From positions 647,844 through 682,556 of the forward strand of contig KN834761.1 of the NCBI GenBank assembly GCA_000827265.1: a DNA stretch of 34,713 nt, in the 5' to 3' direction. Shown here piece by piece: positions 11,616 to 20,600 of the stretch. Position 1 is the first letter of the stretch; every line of letters starts with the position of its first letter. The translations under genes and the position numbers were made by a program. The DNA comes from Collybiopsis luxurians FD-317 M1. Its lineage: Eukaryota > Basidiomycota > Agaricomycetes > Agaricales > Omphalotaceae. Below the pieces are notes generated by a model. The model was not told where the DNA came from. It ran no database searches and saw only the letters and a program-made list of their open reading frames with translations.

Positions 11616-11948
11616 TTGTCTGTACTTAGCAATTCCCCTACCCAGTATGGTCAAAAATGCGTCCACCCAGATGTTCAGTGTGCAGAGAAGGATGATGATG
11701 TTGCAGCTGCATCTCAAACATTGGGATCGCTGGAGAAGGAAGATGTTGCCCCTTCCCAATTGTGCCATTGTCAGAAACCAGGAGCGAAATTGAAATCAAA
11801 GTCGACAAAAACTGCAGCTCCATCTTCTGCAGATGTGCCAGGCCTAGGTTGTTCTTTATGGGCCGAATCTGGCAGTCAATACAAGGAACTCATAAGTAGC
11901 AATGGCGCTTCTGTATTTGACCATACCGGTAAGCATTGCAAGCTTTGA
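11616..11948 (+). CDS. Hypothetical ORF (110 aa), weak
   Basis: Unrecognised Ser/Lys-rich frame ending 64 bp before a candidate LTR. A minus-strand frame overlaps it (11,286-11,768), and neither has a recognisable domain. If the LTR call below is right, this is the 3' internal part of a retroelement rather than a host gene. Confidence 0.2.
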   Translation: MSVLSNSPTQYGQKCVHPDVQCAEKDDDVAAASQTLGSLEKEDVAPSQLCHCQKPGAKLKSKSTKTAAPSSADVPGLGCSLWAESGSQYKELISSNGASVFDHTGKHCKL

Positions 11949-12012
11949 GAAATATCTTGACTTCTCTCTGAAAAGAGACGGAGCCGCGTCAAGGTTTCAG
12001 GGTGGGGGCAAG

Positions 12013-12470
12013 TGATGTGCCCTCAGACCTATCTTGACATCCGTATTGTGACTGTGTACAGTATCTTGATCTATGTATCTACTAACTTATAGTCATGTAA
12101 CGCCTCGCAAAATATCTTGGTAATAAATGTACTTTCTTGGAGATATTGGTGTATGAAATAGGAAATGTGGTCATACGGGGAGCGGGACCAACCCATGCAT
12201 GGTAAAGTACCCGTGACCTAACCCTAATAAATACCATAATCCCGATGTGCTGTACAGACAGTACAAATGCAGAAAACTCAAAATGGAATACCAAATATGG
12301 AATTCGGAATCCAAATACTGAACATGGAATACTAAATTACAGATAGCAAATATGGATTGCCAAATTTGGAATGCCGAATATGGAATAATCAACCGACATT
12401 CATCTATGATATCATTAATGAAGGGATCCAGGAACAAGGATAATGTCCGATCCCGAACAATTAAGCATCA
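12013..12470 (+). mobile_element. Candidate LTR (3' LTR or remnant)
   Basis: Starts TGATGTG right after a purine-rich tract GGGTGGGGGCAAG (12,000-12,012), as a polypurine tract would precede a 3' LTR. It ends TTAAGCATCA at 12,470, giving TGATG...CATCA inverted ends. It contains AATAAA-type signals and a degenerate tandem repeat. No second LTR copy or target duplication was found, so the right boundary is a guess. Confidence 0.35.
12283..12392. repeat. Degenerate short tandem repeat (AAATATGGAATNCC-type)
   Basis: About seven imperfect units of 14-17 bp around ATGGAAT / TTGGAAT / ATGGATT inside the candidate LTR. Confidence 0.6.
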
Positions 12471-13062
12471 GAGATCCATGAGATCCAGTCAGTCCAAATA
12501 TGGTTGAGGGGCCGCACCCACGCTCTGCACCCTAGTATTGTATGGTTATACCCAGTCTTTTATTTATAATATGATTGTCCTGAGCTCTATCCAGAAGAAC
12601 CCACATGTTGTCAGTTGATTGGACGGGCTGTTGCAGATTAAAGATGTCCTGTTCATTGACACACCAATAGTTGTTTACCCATCCTCCCAGAACTCATACT
12701 TCTGGATGTAAATCACCCTACTTTCTTGATTTATAAATTGTAGTGTTGAGTGAAATAAGGATTCAAGAAACATTCTACTTAGCTATAAAGGACTTGAGGA
12801 AAGTGCCTGGACTATTATCTTCAACTTGAACTATTATTGACTTGGTCTCAATCAGAAACTTACAATGAGATCATGGTGGGGATTAATTGACCTCAATTGC
12901 TCAATGGCTGTGTACTGTATGGCTTACTGTTGCAGTTATTACTGGCCAAACAGATATAAAGCCCATCTCCAAAAAGCCCATGTGACTGGACCCATTTAGG
13001 TTTCAGGTAGCAGGGTTGGGTTGGCATCTGGAATGCCACTATCTATTCTAGAAAGTTGGGGG
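12471..13062. other. Intergenic up to the broken end of NLR copy B
   Basis: No gene seen. Homology to NLR copy A ends at about 13,063 (just after the codons for DLYKL on the minus strand). The sequence to the left is unrelated to copy A. Confidence 0.5.
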
Positions 13063-14107
13063 AGTTTGTACAAGTCTGGATTGATGTCTTTATTTTCAAG
13101 TCCCATTTGTGAGACAAGAGATAGGAGAAATCCACGATAAGTGGATTTATTCCCTGTGTTATCTCGAATATCAAAATAATGATACCAAAAAGCATCATTT
13201 TGCATGTCAAAGAGATCTTTCCAAATCATAGTGCTTTCAAATAATAAGCTTTTCCTGAATTTATTTCATGAACTTGGATTCTTGAATTACTTACCTTAAA
13301 ACTGTTTTTTCCTGATCCAGCTACAGTATTCAACCATGAGCATGAGTTTCAATAACCACTGGGAAAAGCTAATTTTACCTTTGCCTTGGATCCAAAGGAT
13401 GCTGGGTTGACCTTTCCACTTCTGGTATTCAGGATGGCTCAGGATCCATTGTCCAGTTCCTTCAGCCTTTTTATTAGCAGCATCTGCACGATTAGCTGAA
13501 CAGTCTGGTGCTTGAAGCCAATCACGGATGTCGCGGACTTCATCGCGCGCTGTTGAAAATTAATGTTATAGAGTATTCAACATTATGTATTTGAATGAAA
13601 ACCTACTAGTGACTGTAAATTGGCCACCATAAATGGTGAAATCACGTGCATTAGAAAACATATTTCCTATCATTTGCATATTAGTATCCCATTCATAACA
13701 CAACTGTCGGAGATTTCGATACCCGACATTTTTCTCGGAATAAGTATCCTCTTATGCCCAAAGGTGATGAAGGATGGGGAAAAAAAAAAATCAACATACT
13801 CTTATACGCTTCAAATAAGGTTTAATTGCTTGTCTGCTATTGTATAGTGTCCATATTCAGTAACAGAAACATCGGCTTTGATGCGGGCCAGAATGAGGGC
13901 ACTGATGTACTTAATTTGGTCATTTTTGCATGATCCGGATTCGCTGTTCAGATATTGATGATATATGAACTTCCAGAACAGAATAGCGTATGACAGCGTG
14001 CTACGAAAGAAGTGCGAACTTGGAAACCTGCTGGAAACGCGTGCACATTTCTCAGAGAATGTCTGGCGATCTCCGAGAACAACTCCGAAATCGATGTATT
14101 CATCCAA
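13063..14107 (-). pseudogene. NLR copy B: truncated 5' part of a NACHT gene
   Basis: Inverted paralogue of copy A with the same intron positions. On the minus strand it gives a first exon region (about 13,811-14,107, containing HQYLNSESGSCK, matching copy A at about 2010-2045), then IGNMFSNARDFTIYGGQF, a short intron, and DIRDWLQAPDCSANR...GTGQWILSHPEYQKW...ILWIQGK. A short intron follows, then the P-loop exon AGSGKTVL, then WYHYFDIRDNTGNKSTY...LVSQMGLEN. Homology stops at 13,063, before Walker B, so NACHT is incomplete and there are no ankyrin repeats. The surviving part is better preserved than copy A. The MULE left end lies only about 110-120 bp upstream. Confidence 0.75.
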
Positions 14108-14218
14108 AATCTTGTGAGTCGTTGCCCTTAATCTGCCTCAATGCCAAGTCATTTGACGACTAATGCGCTGTAAAGCCGTATGAACATGCATGATGATCAG
14201 CTCGACTGCAAGGCAATT

Positions 14219-14228
14219 TCCAATTTCG
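14219..14228. repeat. MULE target site duplication, left copy
   Basis: TCCAATTTCG, identical to 26,959-26,968. The true duplication is probably 9 bp, with one base shared with the element end. Confidence 0.85.
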
Positions 14229-14400
14229 AGGTGTGTTCATTTCCACCTCTTTCACATTGGTGGCTGACGTACACTTACACATTCCAGCTCGCACATTCAC
14301 TTTCCAGCTCGCACATTCACTTTCTGGCTCGCACATTCGTATTTCAGCCCACACATTCACATTCTAGCCTCCACATTCACAGTCAATCTTTCCTATTCAC
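14228..14400. repeat. MULE left terminal inverted repeat with ~20-bp subrepeats
   Basis: After about 55 bp matching the right end in inverted orientation come five to six tandem units of about 20 bp, close to CACATTCACTTTCCAGCTCG (14,278-14,399). Tandem subterminal motifs of this kind are plausible transposase-binding sites. Confidence 0.8.
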
Positions 14401-14607
14401 CTAGACAGCAAGGGCGAGAAATTGTTAGAGGAACATATAATAACTAAGCGTATATTACTGAACTCACCGCACCATCATGAAGTGCGGTGACTAGAAGTTA
14501 CCAGGCCGGTTTTGTGGAGCGAGTACGAGAAAGGTATTTACAACAGGTATTTGTGAGTCCAAGAAGATTCTGTAGCATTTCTCCTCATTGAGGTCAATAA
14601 GAGATAT
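14401..14607. other. MULE 3' non-coding sequence
   Basis: Lies between the subterminal repeats and the transposase stop codon (14,608). No gene seen. It contains a small inverted pair (ACCGCACC / GTGCGGTG) near 14,467-14,490. Confidence 0.5.
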
Positions 14608-17600
14608 CTAATACCACCCTGTACCAGTACCGAAGTTACTAGATGCCCAATCATAAGCAAACGTACCCTGATTGTAATCTAAACTGGTTGAATTAACAGT
14701 ACTGGATGAACTTCCAAGAATCAATTCTAGCTGAGCCATATCCGCATTAGACAATGGCTCTGCCAAATGAAATAGAGACCCATTGAAGCTCGAGGGTCCT
14801 CCAGGGGTGGGGGGGAACATGAATAGCTGAGACGTTTCTGGCAATGCTGAATTAAGATTGGACTGAGGGGGCAGTTGTATCTGGGGCTCTATTTGTATAT
14901 ATGTGAATATCGTGCACAGAAAGATAGAATAGAGCTTATGATTGAACAATTCAAGCATATCAAAGCTAATTGGGGCATCTGAAGTCGGAGCACTTTGGAT
15001 TTCTACTGCGACATGTCTATTGAATAAGCAAGAATAAAGGCATCTGACGACTATCGTACTTGCTCACGGTTCAGAGGGATAAAACCGGAGCTAGATAGAG
15101 TGCGATGAGGCATTCCGAGGTTTAGAGAGGAAAAAGGGAAAGGGAAAAGTTAATTAATTCATTTTCTATAGGTGAAATCGTACATTAAATATGTGGTAAG
15201 TCGGAATAAATATACTACGTTCAGGAGCCGAATGTCCAAGTGAAACTCAACCGCACGAGACGGCTGAGTGAAAAACTGTACGAGTATCTAAACTAAGTAA
15301 GTGAATTCCTATATCAGTAAGTATTATTGATCGGCACGTCGTTGACCATGGATTAACCATTTTCCAAGTTCACCGTCGTGGTGAACTTGTCGTGCTACAT
15401 GCACAGGGGTGCAGGGAGCGCGACACCCCCTCTCCACTGAAAAAGAAAGTCCCGGAGAGAAGGAGAGAAAAAGGGACATGGATGATGCAAATAGGAGAGA
15501 AATTAGCAAGAAGGGAAGACACTCCGTCAGGTAGAAACAGGGGCCATGGCAGTGTAAAGAGAATGTAATGTATAAAAAAAAATTATTCCCAGCCACAAGA
15601 CGGACATATCATGCCTTCTGTCGAAACCAAATCCAACTTCACCTACCGCCTAACACAGTACGAGAACGCTGTCTCAGCATGGGAGAAAGACCCGGACCAG
15701 GCAGATAAATTGTCTGTCCTATTCTGGTCGTATAATGATCTCGAGCGTGTGCGTCGTATCACAGGGGATATTGAGCAAATACGAGCCTTTCCTACCGACG
15801 CGTATGACCACATTCGCGATCTTGGCCCTACTCTTCTTCGATATCTCCCAAGTGCGGCATTAGCTTCTGCAACTGGATGGGACAAAACTGTTCTCGAAAT
15901 ATATGTTTGTGCAAGGCCGAATCCAGTTGCTATGTTCGAAGAGGGCAATCGCATTGCACAGACTCAGGTAGTTGTTTATTTTGGGGATAACCAGTACGTA
16001 CCACATCCTGCAACACTTCTTGTTGCTGAAGGCCCTGCAGATTCATTACACATGGCTCCATGCGAGACGCCATTGAGACCGTCAATAACTACTGGGACAA
16101 CAATCCCACAGATGATATCTTCGATTGTGCATGGTATGGGTCTGGTCACGGAGTGAAGATGGTAAGGGACAACATCCGTCGAGCATATGGATGCAGGGAA
16201 GGCGCCAGAGGGGGCATGAAAAATGTTTGGGCATGGTTGGATGGTTATGCGAATTGAAGTGGAAGCATGAAATGAGGCAACTTGGAACGAATTAATGCAA
16301 TGAGAAATAGAAAAACATAGTGAATATGAATGGAAAATTGAAATGAAAGAGACTAAACGGAACAGAAATGACTACTCAGCAAAGTCTTCTGGTGGCGAAT
16401 TGGTATTGACATTGTCTGCCTCCAACTCATTGATTTGCGCAAGCTCCGTAGTTGATAGGTCGAGGAAGTCTTCTAAATTGGGCAGAGGCAGAGATAACCA
16501 TGAAAAATAAGGGAGAACCCAAAAGGCACTGACAGGGCAATGCCAAACTGTTCCGTCCAGTTCAGCAACTATATAGGCACCACCCCTGTTTCGGTGAATC
16601 ACCACGAGCAGTCCCATATAGTGCATACGGTTTTTTGCCAATAAACCCTTTTCAATGCGAGTGTTCCGTACAATAACCAAGTCGCCTAAAGAAAATTCGA
16701 ACTGTCTGATGGAACGGCGATGGTCGAGTTCGAGCTTACGAACCCAGTCGAGACAGTTTTTGTATATCTTTTTACGCATACTCTCGAGGTCCATAAGACG
16801 TTTTTGTAGTTCTCGAGCACGCCGGGCTAGCAAATCCGTAGTGGACAGAGTGGAATGAGGCGCTGGAAGGAGATATGAAACTTCCTCGATATCAAGAGGG
16901 AGAACTGGATGGAAGCCGTGTGCGAGGTAAAAGGGGCTTACACCGACCAAACGACAAGGAGTTACATGCTCAGCCCAGAATACCGAATGAGCCTGTGGTG
17001 ACCAAGCCGTTGCGTTACCATCTGCTGCCTTGACCAGGCTCTCGCGTACATTGTAATGCTTCTGTTTGATCACTCCAGTGGCTTGGGAGTTGTATGCTGA
17101 TATAGTAATATGTCGGATTCCGTATCATTTTGAAAGAATATCGAGAGCCAATAAAAACAGAGAGCCATTGTCCGTCACGATCTCCTGTAGAGTTCCCCAA
17201 CGGCATAGAATGTCTTCAAAGATCCATGTCGCAATTGCTTCCCCAGTCTGTCGACGGAGTTTTCAAAACTCTGGGTATGCTGACGAGGAGCAACGACCAT
17301 GGACGAGATATTTAAAACCCCCGGATTTAGGCATCTCCATTATGTCCATATAACATTTTGAAAACAAGGACAGCAGTTCTGCAACCACAGGAGGGATACA
17401 CAGCTTTGTAGTTTGCTGGAGTTGACACAGATGACAAGTACAGATGTACCACTTTACGTCGTTGCCTAGTCTTGGCCACCAGAACCTTTCCCTGATACTA
17501 GCAGATGTTGCCCATACTCCCTTATGTCCCATCCTATCGTGTGCTTGACGAATAATAGCAATACAGCGGGCTTGAGGGATTACTACGCAATGACGGCCTT

Positions 17601-20600
17601 GAGAGTCTTTTCGCCAGAGCCTGCTATGCTCATCCACAAAGAATTGGAGGCAGTATCGTATGAAAGAAGTATATTGTGCATCCGAGAGATCTGGAGGATG
17701 TTCCAACGTTTCCAGATAGTAACGGACTGAGTCTAGCCGGGAGTTGGTTTGCTGAGCGCGGTGTGAATGTGGGACAACTTCGTAGGGAGTAGGATCAGGA
17801 TCCGGTGAAGAGGGAATCGGTGTTGATGCAATTGACTCCATTCTGAACATGGGAAATATCGCGATTGAGTTGAGTGATGAAGGTTGGAATGGTGACGGAT
17901 TGATGAAATGCATAAACCCATTAGCTTGGTCAATCCAGTCCTCGAAGTCATCAATGTCTTCTATTGGATCGTCAAGCTGTGGGGTTCATCTTGACATCCC
18001 ATCGGCAGCGATTCATTCAGACGGAACGTGGACCATTGTGAAACTAAATAACAGGATACCTGCTATCCACCTATTGACAGTGGCGTTTGGCTGAATATTG
18101 GGATTGTTAATCATCCCTCGGATGTACAGAGCGTCAACTTCAATGACAAAGTTAGGTGCTCCAACAATCCATAAATGAACAGATCGTAAAGCACAGAACA
18201 GGCCATACAGTTCCAACTTAGCCTGGCTGTATGAAGCCTCGCATGGAGTAAGAGTAATAGACCCGAACCGATTAATGTAATGGATGACTGGGTCACGTTC
18301 ATCAAGTTGCATCAGGACGAAGCCAATGCAAATGTTACAGGTGTCAACTGCCAATACGATGACAGCCCCGTTGCCATAATTTAACAGTCGAATCGCTGAA
18401 GAAGTAGCAACAGCATTTTTGAGGACCTGCTGAGCGTGGGCTTCCTCACTGCCAAATTGGAAGGGGATATCCTTGCGCATCAGATGCACAAGTGGCTTGG
18501 CTATTCCTGAGAAGTTCTCAATGAACACTCTGCAGAGTCCAACAGTGCCTAGAAAGGCTCGTACATCGGTTAAGCGCAGGAGCGGTCCCCAGTTAATAAT
18601 CTTTTCAACTCGGGAACAGTCAGGTAGTCAACCTTCATAGGTGCATAGATGGCTGGTAATCACAGCTTCCGCAACTGCAATGAGCATCTTTTTACCCAAA
18701 AAGGTGCCGCCTGCATACGTCATATGGGTGAGGATGCAGTTAAGAGTTTATAGATGCTCCCATATGAAGCGGCGTATACCATTGTTCTTGGAAATGGTTT
18801 TGTAACCACCGTTAGGGAGTTCATATTGGGTAGGAGGGTCTTTGACATTTATGTCGTCGACATATGGGATAGTGTATTCGGGAATTTCTGGTTGGAATAT
18901 GTAGGTAATGTCGCCATGAAAAACTTGAAGTGAATTTGTCCAGCCCATTGGAATGGACGTAAGATGTAGTGCCCCTAAGGGTGTTTGGAATGTCGTATAA
19001 TCCCTGGAGGTAATAGCCAGCAGGCACTTGTTGTACCCAACGTACACATCCAGCGTAGCCAGGACTGCTCTGCATGCATAGGACTCAGCTAGGTGTTCAA
19101 GAATAGGTGGGATTGCGGAATCACGGATTGTCACGGCATTCAATGGCTGGAGATTGTGTACTAATCGTAATGACTTTCCATCCTTCTTTACAACTGCAAA
19201 CCAGCAAGTCCGGTAAGATGAACTAGAAGGCTCATAGATTCCCATTCGAATCTTTTCCCGTACTATCTCTACCACCTGGTCCATCAACCCCGGTGGAATG
19301 GGTAACACAGGAACCCTCCAGGGAACATGCTCAATCACTGGCATTTCTACAGGTGGGAAATATTCCTGTTTTAACTGACCCTTTTCCAGTTCCGTCCATG
19401 CAAATGCTTTCTCATGTAGCATCATTAAATGATGGACTGTGGCCATTTTGTCAGGCCAAAGAAATTTGGGGTCATGAACAGAATCGATATATTCTTTCCA
19501 TTCCTGTGTGTATCAGCCAGTTGGGGTAAAGGGGGGAGGGTTTGGATTTAATGTTGGCATTCTCTCAAGAGGATCTGACAGGAAATGGTGGATTATTCTG
19601 AACTTCTCTGGTAGGGTTGCAGGGACTGGATAGGTTCGTCAGTTTACAGGTTTGTAGTGTTTCTTAGATGCAGCATAAACAGGAATGACTGGTGAATTAT
19701 CATCAGGGATCGCAGGTAGGTGATGAAGATTAAATGGCAGAGATGGTAGGTACTGACCCAATCGTGTACGATTATAGGAAACAGCATCTATGTTGCTTTC
19801 AATGGGATCATTTCCCAAAACAGCGGCACACTGTATAAAAGAATTGTAAGTAGTGTTGCTGTAATTAAAATAAGCGTGTGCATGGAGGAAGGAAAGGTTG
19901 ACTTTATCTCTGCAGGGTAATATGCCCAGAGAGCTGGAAATCAATGACAGGGATAGGGTATCTTGGATGGACAGATGTTGCGATGTGCGATCGGACTCAA
20001 ACACAACTGCCACCTCTTCCCCATCTGCCAAACCATTAAAATCGGAGAGTGAAGGAGTAGGGTTTGGCATGAGTAACTCCTTCACCAACACCTTCTTCAT
20101 TTCCTCCTCTCCCGACCTTCTCCCTTTTTAAATCGAGGGTAATCTCTTGGGAGTGTCAGGATTGTAACAGTTTTGTGGGTATTCGGGTCAGTGAGGGACA
20201 GGTGTTGATCACCCGAGAGGAAATTCTGTACATTTGCCTGCATTAAAATCTTGAATGGGCGCCCTAAAAGGAAATCGTAGGCCGGAGAATCTACCACCTG
20301 GACCTGAAGAAATGTGAGTACATCCCCGAAATGGAACGGTACATCTTTTGCAAGACCCCTAGACCAATCGGTTGAACCATTCGCGCTTTGCAGGGGGATT
20401 TTTCATTCTGGGTCAAACGCTATGCCCAATGTGTTACACGCAGCATCGGACATGGCCACAATACTGCATCCATTGTTGAGAACACAGTGGACCGTATGCT
20501 CACCAATTGTAGCATTGATTCCTCGAATGCTATGTGAATCCTTCGCCACATAAAAACCGTCCCCTTCTTCCGAATTGCCAAAATCATTAAAGAAGACTGA

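Noticed and set aside
11286..11768. 160-aa minus-strand frame with several hydrophobic stretches
   Set aside because: It overlaps a plus-strand frame and has no motif or intron. The hydrophobicity reflects T-rich codons in AT-rich DNA.
15324..15596. Minus-strand 90-aa frame across the 3' LTR and the polypurine tract
   Set aside because: It crosses the LTR boundary and PPT, its composition is low-complexity, and it is better explained as non-coding LTR sequence.
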